DNA from: Shewanella schlegeliana
Lineage (GTDB): Bacteria; Pseudomonadota; Gammaproteobacteria; Enterobacterales; Shewanellaceae
Direction of reading: 5' to 3'
DNA: 64,000 nucleotides
Assembly: GCF_016765635.1 (NCBI RefSeq)
Contig: NZ_JAESVD010000006.1
Coordinates: forward strand, 310,001 to 374,000
Shown here piece by piece: positions 47,443 through 57,853 of the stretch. The position numbers were made by a program, and so were the translations under genes. The notes under the pieces were generated by a model. It was not told the DNA's origin. It saw nothing but the letters and a program-made list of their open reading frames with translations, and did no database searches. The stretch's first letter is position 1, and every line of letters begins with the position of its first letter.

Positions 47443-47756
47443 ACTTTCTTCCGTTTATGCAAAACGATCTGGATTCGAGTTATTAAGTAGCCAACAAAAC
47501 CCAGTGAAAAAGCACCCACTGCAACATTGGCTCGCAAGCCTTCAGCGGGTTCTCCCCCCCAAAACCAAGTCACTACGCCACCAATAAACAGGGTCAGCGC
47601 TAAAAAGCTCTGATTCATTAGCTGATTCGAACGCTTAATATGGCTTATCACTTTATGGCTCTCATTATCCGACGATATACTCGCCTTACAATATGAGCAC
47701 TCTTTCGCCATACTCGAAATACGTTTATTACAGCTAGGACAATTAACTAATGCCAT
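47439..47756 (-). CDS. Zinc-ribbon membrane protein
   Basis: An N-terminal zinc ribbon (CPSCNKRISSMAKECSYCK, two CxxC pairs) is followed by two membrane segments, about residues 50-66 (FLALTLFIGGVVTWFWG) and 75-95 (ANVAVGAFSLGFVGYLITRI), and a basic tail HKRKKV. This arrangement occurs in small uncharacterised bacterial proteins. It is co-transcribed with the DUF1315 gene (ATGA overlap). No function is assigned. Confidence 0.75.
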   Translation of the reverse strand: MALVNCPSCNKRISSMAKECSYCKASISSDNESHKVISHIKRSNQLMNQSFLALTLFIGGVVTWFWGGEPAEGLRANVAVGAFSLGFVGYLITRIQIVLHKRKKV

Positions 47757-47784
47757 TGGCTACCTCTTAGTTTATCCCAATCAC

Positions 47785-48912
47785 TTATTTAAGTTTATCA
47801 ATCACTGCGTTCATTGCAATTAATGAGGCTTCACCCAGATAAATACAACGTTCTGGTGACCAGCCAGCCATTAGATCAGGCATGTTAGCATTGTCTTTGA
47901 ACGGCATCTCTAGAGTATTTGAGAGGCAACCAAAGGTATGAGCGACCCAGTTCGAGGCCACGGTTAAGTTAGCTTGGCCAGGCTGGTCTTTATCGTAACC
48001 AAATTCATCTTGGAAATCGGGGCTCGCCATCAACAGCGCATCGACAAATGCCTTTTGCATCGCAGTGTCTTTTTCGCTAAAGGCTGGAACGCCTTCGCAA
48101 CCCGCTAAGAATACGTACGGTAAGCCTTCATCACCGTGCACATCGTAGAAAAGGTCGACACCAGTCTCTTTCATCTTATTAACCACGTAAAGCACTTCAG
48201 GGCTCTTCTCTAGCGAAGGCGTCTTCCATTCACGGTTAAGGTTGGTTCCCACGGCATTGGTACGCAGGTGACCACGTGCACTTCCGTCAGGGTTCATGTT
48301 TGGTACGATATAGAAGTTTGCTTTGTCTAGCAGCGCTTTAGCCGTTGGACAATCACTATCAAGCAGATTGTTTATCAGGCCTTCAACCAACCACTCAGCC
48401 ATGGTCTCACCTGGATGCTGACGGGCTGTGATCCAGATATTGGCTTTATCTTCATCACCATCACCAATTTTTACTAAGGTCATATCACGACCATCTAAGG
48501 TTAGACCTAAGTGTTCTAGACTGACTTGAGGGTGCACTTGAACGGCAGCTAATAGATCTTGGTGACGCTCGTAACTGTATGGTGCAAAATAGCTAATCTG
48601 AATCGCATCACAGTCTAAATCGACTTGAATCGTCAGCTTCCCCTCTTTGTACTGGGTCGGCAGTCTAAACCAGTGCTGTCTGTCGTACGTCGCTACCGCT
48701 TGATAACCTTCCCAACCTTTAGTGTAAGAAGCTTTGTCTGCATTAACGATGTTAAGTGTGTACTGGTTACCCACCACACCTTCTAGTTTAAAGTTAAACC
48801 ACTGAAAGAATTCACCGCCTTCATCGGGACGGATCGCTAGCTGCACATCATCTTTATTATCTAAATTGATAACTTCGATATTTCCACTATCAAAATTCGC
48901 GGTAATACGCAT
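47785..48912 (-). CDS. M14 family zinc carboxypeptidase, cytosolic carboxypeptidase (CCP/AGBL)-like
   Basis: An N-terminal beta-rich domain (about 1-125, with YTKGWEGYQAVATYDRQHWFR) precedes a metallocarboxypeptidase domain. Zinc ligands and catalytic residues are in ARQHPGETMAEWLVEG (His and Glu), YDVHGDEG (His) and NTLEMPFKDN (catalytic Glu); substrate binding is in NPDGSARGHLRTNAVGTNLNREW. The lack of a signal peptide suggests a cytoplasmic enzyme. Bacterial members of this M14D-type group lack a known physiological substrate. AAGGAAG precedes the start. Confidence 0.88.
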   Translation of the reverse strand: MRITANFDSGNIEVINLDNKDDVQLAIRPDEGGEFFQWFNFKLEGVVGNQYTLNIVNADKASYTKGWEGYQAVATYDRQHWFRLPTQYKEGKLTIQVDLDCDAIQISYFAPYSYERHQDLLAAVQVHPQVSLEHLGLTLDGRDMTLVKIGDGDEDKANIWITARQHPGETMAEWLVEGLINNLLDSDCPTAKALLDKANFYIVPNMNPDGSARGHLRTNAVGTNLNREWKTPSLEKSPEVLYVVNKMKETGVDLFYDVHGDEGLPYVFLAGCEGVPAFSEKDTAMQKAFVDALLMASPDFQDEFGYDKDQPGQANLTVASNWVAHTFGCLSNTLEMPFKDNANMPDLMAGWSPERCIYLGEASLIAMNAVIDKLK

Positions 48913-49183
48913 AACACTTCCTTTTACTTTGCTTATACGATTTGACTCTTACGGTTTGCCGCGCAAACAAGTCAACTGTCGATCTTTGCGCTATAGAATA
49001 AACCAAAATGTGATAAGGAGCAGCTTAAACCCAATAAAAACCACTAAATATCACAAGCATGACTCCCCTAGAACCAGCCTAAAGCCAAATACAGAGCTTT
49101 ACCCCTCCCCTGAAATTCCATACAATCGCAGCAATTCGTAAAACAAGAGGAAGTGATTCCCCTTGCAGTACCGCATTCGTTAA

Positions 49184-50152
<969 letters not shown>

Positions 50153-50176
50153 CCCTTACTTCTTATTCACATTAAT

Positions 50177-50202
50177 AAGCAGGCGCTAAGCCTGCTTTTT
50201 TT
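50177..50202 (+). terminator. Rho-independent terminator of trxB
   Basis: AAGCAGGC and GCCTGCTT with a five-base loop, followed by a T-run on the plus strand. Confidence 0.9.
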
Positions 50203-50333
50203 GTGCCTGTATACTTAGGAAAATAGAGATACAAGGCGTAAAACTTTTTGGAAACTTAAACTGGTCTAAGTCTTTAGATACTGTTAAATATTGCTAGTCA
50301 AACCAATCGAATATGATGCGAATTTCACAATAA

Positions 50334-50361
50334 AAAAAGGGAGCCCTAAGGCTCCCTTTTT
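50334..50361 (-). terminator. Rho-independent terminator of the thrS-infC-rpmI-rplT operon
   Basis: AAAAAGGGAGCC and GGCTCCCTTTTT form a perfect 12-base stem with a CTAA loop just past the rplT stop, with T residues on the minus strand. Confidence 0.93.
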
Positions 50362-50379
50362 CAAAAGATTCTAAACTAA

Positions 50380-50739
50380 TTACTTAGCTAAAGCGTCTTT
50401 TGCTTTTTCAACTAAAGTTGCGAATACAACTTTATCGAAAACAGCGATGTCAGCTAGGATCTTACGGTCGATTTCGATTGATGCTTTTTTCAAACCATTA
50501 ATGAAACGGCTGTAAGATAGGCCATTTTGACGAGATGCCGCGTTGATACGTGCAATCCATAGTTGACGGAATTGACGTTTCTTTTGACGACGGTCACGGT
50601 AAGCATATTGACCAGCTTTAGTTACTGCTTGAACAGCAACACGGTAAGTACGGCTACGAGCGCCATAATAACCTTTAGCTAATTTAAGTACTTTCTTGTG
50701 ACGAGCACGAGCGGTTACACCACGCTTAACTCTAGGCAT
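50380..50739 (-). CDS. rplT: 50S ribosomal protein L20
   Basis: L20 is needed early in large-subunit assembly and in E. coli represses rpmI-rplT translation. [28 protein letters not shown] at the N-terminus and the C-terminal globular part ([21 protein letters not shown]) are unmistakable. The length of 119 residues fits (E. coli 118). It follows rpmI by 18 bases. Confidence 0.98.
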   Translation of the reverse strand: MPRVKRGVTARARHKKVLKLAKGYYGARSRTYRVAVQAVTKAGQYAYRDRRQKKRQFRQLWIARINAASRQNGLSYSRFINGLKKASIEIDRKILADIAVFDKVVFATLVEKAKDALAK

Positions 50740-50757
50740 TGTTCTTTACTCCTCTAA

Positions 50758-50952
50758 TTAAGCGTATGGTAGTTGACGTGCAATTGCTGGCACATCAGAC
50801 TTAGCTACTAAACATTTAGCACGTAAGTGACGTTTACGCTTAGTGCTCTTCTTGGTCAAAATGTGACGTAAGTGGGCTTGCTTGCGCTTGAAACCATTAG
50901 CGGTTTTCTTGAAACGCTTTTGTACACCCTTGTCTGTTTTCATTTTAGGCAT
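50758..50952 (-). CDS. rpmI: 50S ribosomal protein L35
   Basis: The 64-residue protein [20 protein letters not shown] ... [16 protein letters not shown] is clearly L35 (E. coli 65). The start at 50952 is used, not an ATG eight codons earlier. It lies 88 bases after infC. In E. coli this spacer helps form the L20 repression structure; I did not resolve an equivalent pseudoknot by eye. Confidence 0.97.
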   Translation of the reverse strand: MPKMKTDKGVQKRFKKTANGFKRKQAHLRHILTKKSTKRKRHLRAKCLVAKSDVPAIARQLPYA

Positions 50953-51040
50953 TGCTAAAACTCCGCATTGGGACAATTAATAAAACGCAAGGCGAGCAGG
51001 AAACCTTAACAGGCCCCTGCTACTTTTTATGGTTGCCTTA

Positions 51041-51583
51041 CTATTTCTTTTTCGGCGCTAGAACCATAACAGCTTGGCGACCTTCCATTTTCGGGAAAGA
51101 CTCCACGACTGCAATTGCTTCCAAATCAGCTTTGATACGGTTCAAAAGATCCATACCTAGGCTTTGGTGAGCCATCTCGCGACCACGGAAACGCAGCGTT
51201 ACTTTCGCTTTGTCGCCGTCTTCTAGAAAACGAGTCAGGTTGCGTAGTTTTACCTGGTAATCGTTTTCGTCTGTACCGGGACGGAATTTAATTTCCTTCA
51301 CCTGTACAATTTTCTGCTTCTTCTTTTGTTCTTTTTGAGCTTTAGCTTTATCAAAAAGGAACTTACCGTAGTCCATAACACGACAAACTGGCGGCTCAGC
51401 ATTAGGACTGATCTCTACTAAATCTACACCTGCTTCATCAGCAACTTCTTGTGCTTCTTTAATAGTTAAGATGCCTAACTGCTCACCATCTAAACCGTTT
51501 AGACGGACTTCAGATACTCCAACGATGAGTTCGTTGATTCTGTTCGGGGCCGCCTGGCGCCCTGCTGTTTTCTTGATCTTTAT
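51041..51583 (-). CDS. infC: Translation initiation factor IF-3 (ATA start codon)
   Basis: IF-3 checks start-codon pairing on the 30S subunit. The C-terminal domain beginning [20 protein letters not shown] is obvious, but the frame continues upstream through [16 protein letters not shown] and [21 protein letters not shown] to an ATA at 51583, giving [10 protein letters not shown]. That yields 180 residues, the full IF-3 length. GGAGG lies eight bases upstream, inside the last codons of thrS; the thrS stop is three bases before the ATA. E. coli infC uses ATT, and non-canonical starts allow IF-3 to repress its own mRNA. An ATC two codons later is the only nearby alternative. Confidence 0.95.
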   Translation of the reverse strand: MKIKKTAGRQAAPNRINELIVGVSEVRLNGLDGEQLGILTIKEAQEVADEAGVDLVEISPNAEPPVCRVMDYGKFLFDKAKAQKEQKKKQKIVQVKEIKFRPGTDENDYQVKLRNLTRFLEDGDKAKVTLRFRGREMAHQSLGMDLLNRIKADLEAIAVVESFPKMEGRQAVMVLAPKKK

Positions 51584-51586
51584 GAC

Positions 51587-53515
51587 CTAATCCTCCAACA
51601 AATTGAGACTACGGAGCGAAATCTGGTTCTTGAGCTTAGTAGCAAATTCTTCGATTTGCATCTTACCTAAGTCAACGCCTTCACGGGTACGCACCGCTAC
51701 TTCCTTATTTTCCATCTCTTGGTCACCAACGACCAATAGATAAGGCACACGCCTTAAGGTATGTTCGCGTATTTTAAAGCCTATCTTCTCATTCCTCAAG
51801 TCTTTAGTTGCACGAATTCCATGTTCTTTGAATAAATTAACGACTTCATCCACATAATCGGACTGTTTATCGGTAATATTCATTACAACAACTTGAACTG
51901 GTGACAACCAAGCTGGGAATTTACCTGCGTACTCTTCAATTAGAATACCCAAGAAACGCTCTAGCGAACCTAAAATCGCACGGTGGATCATAACAGGTGT
52001 TTGACGACTATTGTCTTCAGCAACATAGGTTGCACCTAAACGTCCTGGCAGTGCGTAATCGAGCTGCACTGTACCACATTGCCACGCTCTGTCCAGACAA
52101 TCATGCAATGTAAATTCAATCTTAGGTCCGTAGAAGGCACCTTCACCCGGTAAGATTTCAAATTCGATGTCGTTAGCTTTCAGCGCTTGTTTAAGTGCTT
52201 CTTCAGCTCTGTCCCACATCTCATCATCACCGATGCGCTTTTCAGGGCGAGTCGATAGCTTAACCACGATGCTTTCAAAACCGAATGTAGCGTATGTATC
52301 GTAAACCATCTTGATACAAGCGCTCACTTCCTGCTGAACTTGCTCTTCAGTACAGAAGATATGCGCATCATCTTGAGTGAAGCCACGTACGCGCATTAGG
52401 CCGTGTAGTGAACCCGATGGCTCATTACGGTGACAGCAGCCAAATTCAGCCATACGAAGTGGTAAGTCACGGTAAGACTTAAGACCTTGATTGAAGATCT
52501 GTACGTGACCTGGGCAGTTCATTGGCTTAACTGCGTATTCGCGGTTTTCAGAGTTCGTAGTGAACATGGCTTCTGAGTACTTGTCCCAGTGACCACTGCG
52601 TTCCCACAATACTCTGTCCATCATCAATGGACCTTTCACTTCTTGATAAGTGTATTGGCCAAGCTTTTGACGAATAAACTTCTCAAGTTCTAAGAACAGG
52701 CTCCAGCCGTCGTTATGCCAGAACACCATACCAGGTGCTTCTTCTTGCATGTGGTATAGATCTAACTGCTTACCAATTTTACGGTGGTCGCGTTTAGCCG
52801 CTTCTTCAAGACGGTTAAGGTGAACTTTAAGTGCTTTCTTATCAGCCCAAGCCGTACCGTAAATACGCTGCAACATCTTGTTGTCAGAGTTACCGCGCCA
52901 GTAGGCACCCGCAACACTCATCAACTTGAAGTTTTGGCAGAATTTCATGTTAGGTACGTGAGGACCACGACACATGTCGATATATTCTTCATGGTGATAT
53001 AGCGCTGGCGTTGAATCTTTGCTGATGTTCTCATCAAGAATTGCCATCTTGTAGCTTTCGCCACGCGCTTCGAAGGTATCACGGGCTTCTTGCCAGCTAA
53101 CAACACGCTTATCGACGTTGTAATTAGTCTTTGCAAGTTCTGCCATGCGCTTTTCTAGCGCATCGATGTCTTCCTGAGTCAATTTATGATCTAAGTCAAC
53201 GTCATAGTAGAAACCGTTATCGATCACTGGACCGATAGCCATCTTAGTTTCTGGGAACAGTTGCTTAATAGCATGACCAAGCAAGTGAGCGCATGAGTGA
53301 CGAAGAATTTCTACACCCTCTTCATCTTTAGCAGTGATGATCGAAAGGTCTGAATCGGTTTCAATCATATCGCAAGCATCTTTTAGTTCGCCGTTCACGC
53401 GACCAGCGATACACGCTTTAGCAAGACCAGGACCAATATCAGCAGCAACATCTAAAGTAGAAACAGGGTTAGCAAACTCACGTTTGCTTCCATCAGGAAG
53501 TGTAATTACAGGCAT
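51587..53515 (-). CDS. thrS: Threonyl-tRNA synthetase
   Basis: ThrS charges tRNA-Thr. It has the N-terminal TGS domain, the editing domain with [16 protein letters not shown] and MCRGPHVP, the class II catalytic core with zinc ligands in [10 protein letters not shown] and later His residues, motif 2 ([11 protein letters not shown]), motif 3 ([20 protein letters not shown]), and the anticodon-binding domain ([12 protein letters not shown]). The length (642) equals E. coli ThrS. It is the first gene of thrS-infC-rpmI-rplT. The leader contains tRNA-like hairpins (53531-53625). Confidence 0.98.
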   Translation of the reverse strand: MPVITLPDGSKREFANPVSTLDVAADIGPGLAKACIAGRVNGELKDACDMIETDSDLSIITAKDEEGVEILRHSCAHLLGHAIKQLFPETKMAIGPVIDNGFYYDVDLDHKLTQEDIDALEKRMAELAKTNYNVDKRVVSWQEARDTFEARGESYKMAILDENISKDSTPALYHHEEYIDMCRGPHVPNMKFCQNFKLMSVAGAYWRGNSDNKMLQRIYGTAWADKKALKVHLNRLEEAAKRDHRKIGKQLDLYHMQEEAPGMVFWHNDGWSLFLELEKFIRQKLGQYTYQEVKGPLMMDRVLWERSGHWDKYSEAMFTTNSENREYAVKPMNCPGHVQIFNQGLKSYRDLPLRMAEFGCCHRNEPSGSLHGLMRVRGFTQDDAHIFCTEEQVQQEVSACIKMVYDTYATFGFESIVVKLSTRPEKRIGDDEMWDRAEEALKQALKANDIEFEILPGEGAFYGPKIEFTLHDCLDRAWQCGTVQLDYALPGRLGATYVAEDNSRQTPVMIHRAILGSLERFLGILIEEYAGKFPAWLSPVQVVVMNITDKQSDYVDEVVNLFKEHGIRATKDLRNEKIGFKIREHTLRRVPYLLVVGDQEMENKEVAVRTREGVDLGKMQIEEFATKLKNQISLRSLNLLED

Positions 53516-53530
53516 GATTATTCCTTTTCC

Positions 53531-53556
53531 AGTGGTGACCCCTACGTAGGGCCACT
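53531..53556 (-). promoter_or_regulatory. thrS leader hairpin mimicking the tRNA-Thr anticodon arm
   Basis: On the minus strand AGUGG and CCACU enclose a five-base stem GGCCC/GGGUC with a seven-base loop UACGUAG, in which CGU falls exactly at loop positions 34-36 of an anticodon arm. CGU is the anticodon of a tRNA-Thr isoacceptor. It lies about 30 bases before the thrS ATG, near the position of the E. coli thrS operator domain 2. Position 33 is A rather than the usual U. Confidence 0.65.
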
Positions 53557-53580
53557 TGGTTTTAAATTAAGTATGGGTGT

Positions 53581-53625
53581 GCGCTACTGGGACTAGACCA
53601 TACAGTGGTCTGTGTTTTCCAGCGC
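53581..53625 (-). promoter_or_regulatory. Second thrS leader hairpin (acceptor-arm-like, domain 4 analogue)
   Basis: The inner stem AGACCA/TGGTCT with a five-base loop is flanked by CTGG/CCAG and GCGC/GCGC pairing, forming a long interrupted stem. It lies upstream of the anticodon-like hairpin, in the place of domain 4 of the E. coli operator. The function is inferred by analogy. Confidence 0.5.
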
Positions 53626-53802
53626 GCAAGCCGCTAATTCTAAGTGATTGCCACTAGATGATGCAAGTTTTCCAGTATATTAGTTTTTATTATCAAGTCA
53701 CCTAATTAACCTTGGGCAAATGTAATGAAACTAACAAGTTAATGTCACAGTTTATTCACGTTTATCTCCTAGCATAGCGACAACTTATGTAAGGAGATTC
53801 AG

Positions 53803-54090
53803 ATGATTAAAACATTGATGTTTACTACAGCACTTCTGCAAGCTGATCCCAACCACACAGAGCAAATAACCCTAGTAGAGACGGTGTTAGTTATAGACAA
53901 ACAAGCGGTAGCTACCCAGCTTAAAGCTGAACTTAATAATGCTTTAGTGCAAATGTCGCAATCGCTAATAGAGGGGGAACAACAGCATGATGCGAGCACC
54001 AATCGCACAGACGTAGTTGAGAACAACATCCTTGATGCCGACAAATTAACCCTCATAACCCCAAGTTTAAGCCACTTTAAACGGCAGTAA
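53803..54090 (+). CDS. Small hypothetical protein
   Basis: A 95-residue protein starts MIKTLMFTTALLQADPNHTEQ with a strong AAGGAGA upstream. The body is helical (KQAVATQLKAELNNALVQMSQSLI) and acidic. The N-terminus is too short and polar for a convincing signal peptide. No family is recognised. The ribosome binding site is the main argument that it is expressed. Confidence 0.6.
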   Translation: MIKTLMFTTALLQADPNHTEQITLVETVLVIDKQAVATQLKAELNNALVQMSQSLIEGEQQHDASTNRTDVVENNILDADKLTLITPSLSHFKRQ

Positions 54091-54221
54091 ATCAGTAAAG
54101 CCCATTTCAATTAGGCTAAAGCTATGGCTATGATGTATTTATAGAGGGCTAATAACTAACAAAGGTTATTTTTTGCCACTACTTTTACCCGCTACCTAAT
54201 TGATATGAAAGTGATATAAAT

Positions 54222-54959
54222 ATGACAACTTGGGCACTCGTTACCGGCGCAGCGAAACGGATTGGACTCGCGATTGCAATTCAACTGCATGATGATGGTT
54301 ATAATATCGTGATCCACTACGGACAGTCTGTAGATGAAGCCCAAGCGCTGTGTAATAGACTCAACGCTAAGCGTGCCGACTCTGCAATCATGATTCAGGC
54401 CGACTTAGCCAACGCTAACGCATTAAATGAACTCATTGCACAAATAGAAGCTCAAGAGATCGACCTTGAGATTCTGATAAATAATGCCTCTTGTTTCTAT
54501 CCGACCCCTATCGGCGAGAGCTCTTTTACTAAAGCACAGCAACTGCTTGCGACCAATCTTATCGCACCTTATATACTGGCTGAAAAACTCAGACCTCAAC
54601 TAGCATTACATAATGGCTGCGTGATTAACCTTTTAGATATCCACGGTAAGCGCCCACTAAAAGATCATGGACTATACTCTATATCAAAGGCTGCACTTGA
54701 AATGGCGACACTGTCATTGGCGCAAGAACTTGCCCCCAAGATACGTGTAAATGGTGTATCACCCGGCGCAATTCTCTGGCCTGCACAGTCCAATATGGAA
54801 TCGCAACAAGCCGTTTTAGGTGCAATCCCCTTGGCGAAGCTTGGACAGCCAGAAGACATTGCCAAGCTTATTTCACATTTAGTTAGCGCGCCTTATATCA
54901 CAGGCCAGGTGATTGCTGTTGATGGAGGGCGAAGTGCAGTAGGTTTTATGGGAGCGTAA
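54222..54959 (+). CDS. Pteridine reductase-like SDR (PTR1/FolM type)
   Basis: The Rossmann start ALVTGAAKRIGLAIA carries the pteridine-reductase hallmark GAAKR(I/L)G, with NNAS (LINNASCFYP), catalytic Tyr-Lys in YSISKAALEM and PGAILWP after the active site. In pteridine reductases Asp and Tyr replace the usual Ser-Tyr pair; here LLDIHGKRPL has the Asp. It would reduce dihydropterins or dihydrofolate, as FolM does. It is followed two bases later by the CPXCG gene. Confidence 0.85.
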   Translation: MTTWALVTGAAKRIGLAIAIQLHDDGYNIVIHYGQSVDEAQALCNRLNAKRADSAIMIQADLANANALNELIAQIEAQEIDLEILINNASCFYPTPIGESSFTKAQQLLATNLIAPYILAEKLRPQLALHNGCVINLLDIHGKRPLKDHGLYSISKAALEMATLSLAQELAPKIRVNGVSPGAILWPAQSNMESQQAVLGAIPLAKLGQPEDIAKLISHLVSAPYITGQVIAVDGGRSAVGFMGA

Positions 54960-54961
54960 AT

Positions 54962-55162
54962 ATGCGATTCATCAACAAGACGATTAGCTGTCCTCACTGC
55001 GGGCACCATCAACACATTAATATCGATGCCACCTGTGGCGACCAAGATTATTATGAGGATTGTCGTGTGTGCTGTAACCCAATCCACATGCGATTACACA
55101 TGGATGAAGCCCAGCATAAGATTGAATTATTTATTGACTCAGACGACGAGCAGATCTATTAG
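54962..55162 (+). CDS. CPXCG motif-containing cysteine-rich small protein
   Basis: The 66-residue protein has SCPHCGHH near the N-terminus and CRVCCNP further on, the CxxC pairs of the CPXCG family that presumably bind zinc. It is acidic and lacks membrane segments. GGGAGCG lies before the start. It is in an operon with the pteridine reductase gene. The function is unknown. Confidence 0.85.
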   Translation: MRFINKTISCPHCGHHQHINIDATCGDQDYYEDCRVCCNPIHMRLHMDEAQHKIELFIDSDDEQIY

Positions 55163-55222
55163 TCACGATTGCCTTCCCTCATTGAGATTGGCGCAGCAGC
55201 GAGCCTCACTGCTGCAACGATT

Positions 55223-55837
55223 TTACTCGGCAAATCGCTTCGCTAATACACGTTCAACCGTGTCTACGATCGCCTGAGTTTGGCTATCGATTTCAATATT
55301 AATCATATCCCCTTTCTGATAACCACCAAGATTAGTCAGCTTTAACGTTTCTGGAATTAAGTGCAGCATAAAGGAGTCATCAGTCACTTCTCCGACCGTC
55401 AAACTACAGCCATTCACCCCAACGAAACCTTTGTACAAGATGTAGTTCATCCATTTAGGTGCAACTTTCAATCGAATGTCATAATGCTCTTCGGTTGCAC
55501 TGACGAAAACGACCTCAGCCAAAGTGTGAACATGGCCCGATAAAATGTGCCCGCCAATCTCACTACCAAAGGTTAATGAACGCTCGATGTTAACCTGTGA
55601 GCCAACTCTCAGTTTTGACAGGTTAGTTAGCTTAAGGGTCTCTTCCATTACATCGAAAAACACCCTATCATCTTCAATTCTTGTAACTGTTAAACATACA
55701 CCGTTATTTGCGACACTTGCCCCTAGTGAAAGTCCCTCGCGCAAATCCGGCCCAATTGCGATTTGTAGCGTGTTTAAGCCTGATTTCTTATCTATCGCCA
55801 ACACTTCGCACGTTGCTTGAACTATACCTGTAAACAT
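55223..55837 (-). CDS. ribE: Riboflavin synthase alpha subunit
   Basis: This enzyme dismutates two 6,7-dimethyl-8-ribityllumazines to riboflavin. The two homologous lumazine-binding halves are visible: MFTGIVQATCEV ... LGASVANNGVCLTV and GGHILSGHVHTLAEV ... GVNGCSLTVGEV. It has 204 residues. It is divergent from the MATE gene, as ribC and mdtK are in E. coli. The E. coli symbol is ribC; ribE is used in other bacteria. Confidence 0.95.
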   Translation of the reverse strand: MFTGIVQATCEVLAIDKKSGLNTLQIAIGPDLREGLSLGASVANNGVCLTVTRIEDDRVFFDVMEETLKLTNLSKLRVGSQVNIERSLTFGSEIGGHILSGHVHTLAEVVFVSATEEHYDIRLKVAPKWMNYILYKGFVGVNGCSLTVGEVTDDSFMLHLIPETLKLTNLGGYQKGDMINIEIDSQTQAIVDTVERVLAKRFAE

Positions 55838-55872
55838 TATTATCTCTCATTAGTATATTAAGGGCTGTACCC

Positions 55873-57231
55873 ATGAACCATTCTGGCTTTCAAGCCAAAC
55901 GTTTAATCCAATTAGCGCTACCTGTGTTAATTGCCCAAGTCACGCAAACGATGATGGGCTTTATCGATACCGTCATGGCTGGTCGTGTCGCTGCCGTCGA
56001 TATGGCTGCCGTTGCTATCAGTGCCAGTCTTTGGTTGCCAGCATTGCTATTTGTTCAGGGTCTACTTATGGCCTTCACACCGGTGTTTGCTCACCACCAT
56101 GGTGCAGACAATCAAAAAGCGATTCAACCTTTGGCCTATCAAGGCGCTTATATTGCCATAATCGGTAGCATAGGTGTGGTGCTATTCCTCTCATTTGCTG
56201 AGAATATTTTCACCATGATGGAGCTCGAGCCTGAAATGGCACGACTTGGTATTGGGTACCTAAATGGCTTTATGTGGGGCGTCCCCGCATTTGTACTTTA
56301 TCAAGTACTAAGAGGCTGTAGTGAAGGGATCTCATATACTCTGCCAACGATGGTAATCGGCTTTGTGGGACTCGCGGTTAACATTCCTGCCAACTATATC
56401 TTTATCTATGGTCACTTTGGCATGCCCGCTATGGGCGGTGCTGGTTGTGGTGTTGCGACTGCGTTAGTGTTCTGGGCAATGCTTATTGCCATGATTATCT
56501 ATATGCAATTCCATAAGAAGTTTAAAGAATTAGCTCCATTCAAATCTTTTCACTTACCAGACTTCAAAGTCATGTTTGATATGACAAAACATGGCTTTCC
56601 GATAGCTATGGCGCTGTTTTTTGAAGTGAGTTTATTTGCAATCATTGCTCTTTTACTTGCACCTTTAGGCGCAACTGTTGTTGCAGGACATCAGATAGCA
56701 CTTAACTTTTCATCGATAGTGTTTATGTTGCCGCTTTCGCTAGGTATTGCAGTATCAATTCGTGTCGGCTATTACCTAGGACAAGATAAGCCTGAAATTG
56801 CAGCCTTAGTGACAAAACTGGCGCTGATGATCTCGTTTTCTTTAGCCGCCTGTACCGCGATCATTACTGTGCTATTTAGAAATCAAATCGCACTACTTTA
56901 TAATGATAATCCAGAAGTAGTCGCACTGGCTGGTAGCCTGATGTTCTATGCAGCTATCTATCAGCTATCAGATTCAATTCAAGTGGTTACTGCAGGTGCA
57001 CTTCGTGGTTATAAAGATACCCGCAGCGCGTTCTATATCACTCTGGTTTCCTACTGGGGCGTGGGTATGACCTTAGGCTACACTTTAGCACGCACCGATA
57101 TCATAGTGCCGCATATGGGGGCTCAAGGCTTCTGGATAGGTTTAATTGCTGGTTTAACCGCTGCAGCTATCATGTTTGCCGCTCGATTAAGATACATCCA
57201 GAAACGGGGCGTTGTACACTCAGCGATCTAA
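55873..57231 (+). CDS. norM: MATE family multidrug efflux pump (NorM/MdtK)
   Basis: A 452-residue, 12-helix sodium- or proton-coupled antiporter. It starts RLIQLALPVLIAQVTQTMMGFIDTVMAGR, typical of NorM, with a second-half repeat beginning GFPIAMALFFEVSLFAIIALLLAPLG. The substrate range cannot be read. It is divergent from riboflavin synthase, the arrangement of E. coli ribC-mdtK. AAGGGC precedes the start and a terminator follows. Confidence 0.93.
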   Translation: MNHSGFQAKRLIQLALPVLIAQVTQTMMGFIDTVMAGRVAAVDMAAVAISASLWLPALLFVQGLLMAFTPVFAHHHGADNQKAIQPLAYQGAYIAIIGSIGVVLFLSFAENIFTMMELEPEMARLGIGYLNGFMWGVPAFVLYQVLRGCSEGISYTLPTMVIGFVGLAVNIPANYIFIYGHFGMPAMGGAGCGVATALVFWAMLIAMIIYMQFHKKFKELAPFKSFHLPDFKVMFDMTKHGFPIAMALFFEVSLFAIIALLLAPLGATVVAGHQIALNFSSIVFMLPLSLGIAVSIRVGYYLGQDKPEIAALVTKLALMISFSLAACTAIITVLFRNQIALLYNDNPEVVALAGSLMFYAAIYQLSDSIQVVTAGALRGYKDTRSAFYITLVSYWGVGMTLGYTLARTDIIVPHMGAQGFWIGLIAGLTAAAIMFAARLRYIQKRGVVHSAI

Positions 57232-57273
57232 TTAGAAGCTATCCCACTTAGCGTTAGTTACAAAGAAAACGTA

Positions 57274-57306
57274 AAAAAGGCCAACTCTATCGCAGTTGGC
57301 CTTTTT
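57274..57306 (+). terminator. Rho-independent terminator of norM
   Basis: AAAAAGGCCAACT and AGTTGGCCTTTTT form a 13-base stem with a seven-base loop and a T-run. Confidence 0.93.
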
Positions 57307-57600
57307 ATTTTTCTGTCTTACCCAAGTAATTCTTTTGTCCTAAATGTGTCACGCATATAGGACTTAATTATGACAACCTAATCCCGCACGTATTAAACAT
57401 GCCAGTACGTATTCATAGATGTTCCATCCTTAGATAAATTGGCATTTGGCCACTTTTCTATAAAAGCGTCAATTTCAATCTCCGGTAAACCAATACAAAG
57501 TCATGTTAGATGAGGCAAGAGAACAAAAAACAAACGATGCGTAACTGATTGAATTTTTAGTTAAAAAAACCCAGTAAATACCATACGTCAAATAAGCAAT

Positions 57601-57630
57601 AAAAAGACTGTGGAAAATAACAGTCTTTTT
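57601..57630. terminator. Terminator-like hairpin upstream of the cobalamin riboswitch
   Basis: AAAAAGACTGT and ACAGTCTTTTT form a perfect 11-base stem with an eight-base loop. It can act in both directions and may insulate the riboswitch transcript from upstream reading. Confidence 0.7.
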
Positions 57631-57696
57631 CTCTTTCCATTTTGGGTGTGATCTTTACCTCGTTTAAACGCCAATTTAGCCGCTATATTCCTGCCG

Positions 57697-57845
57697 ACTT
57701 AAGGGTGTTGATCAACTTAATCGGGAACGTGGTGAGACTCCACGGCTGTACCTGCAACTGTAAACAGAGCGAAACATTATTACCACTGGTGTTACCGGGA
57801 AGGAATGTTTCTAGACGCTGTAAGCCAGGAGACCGACCCCTAAGT
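57697..57845 (+). ncRNA. Cobalamin (AdoCbl) riboswitch
   Basis: The conserved cobalamin riboswitch elements are present in order: ACTTA ... TAAGT closing P1, ATCGGGAACGTGGTG, ACTCCACGGCTGTACC, CAACTGTAA, ACCACTGGTG, ACCGGGAAGG and the B12 box AAGCCAGGAGACC (57822-57834). It stands upstream of btuB and the whole B12 uptake operon, which it should repress when adenosylcobalamin is bound. Confidence 0.95.
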
Positions 57846-57853
57846 ACTATTGA

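Noticed and set aside
51041..51376. A 111-residue protein starting at the internal ATG of infC
   Set aside because: It lacks the IF-3 N-terminal domain; the frame continues upstream to an ATA start with GGAGG and full-length alignment to IF-3.
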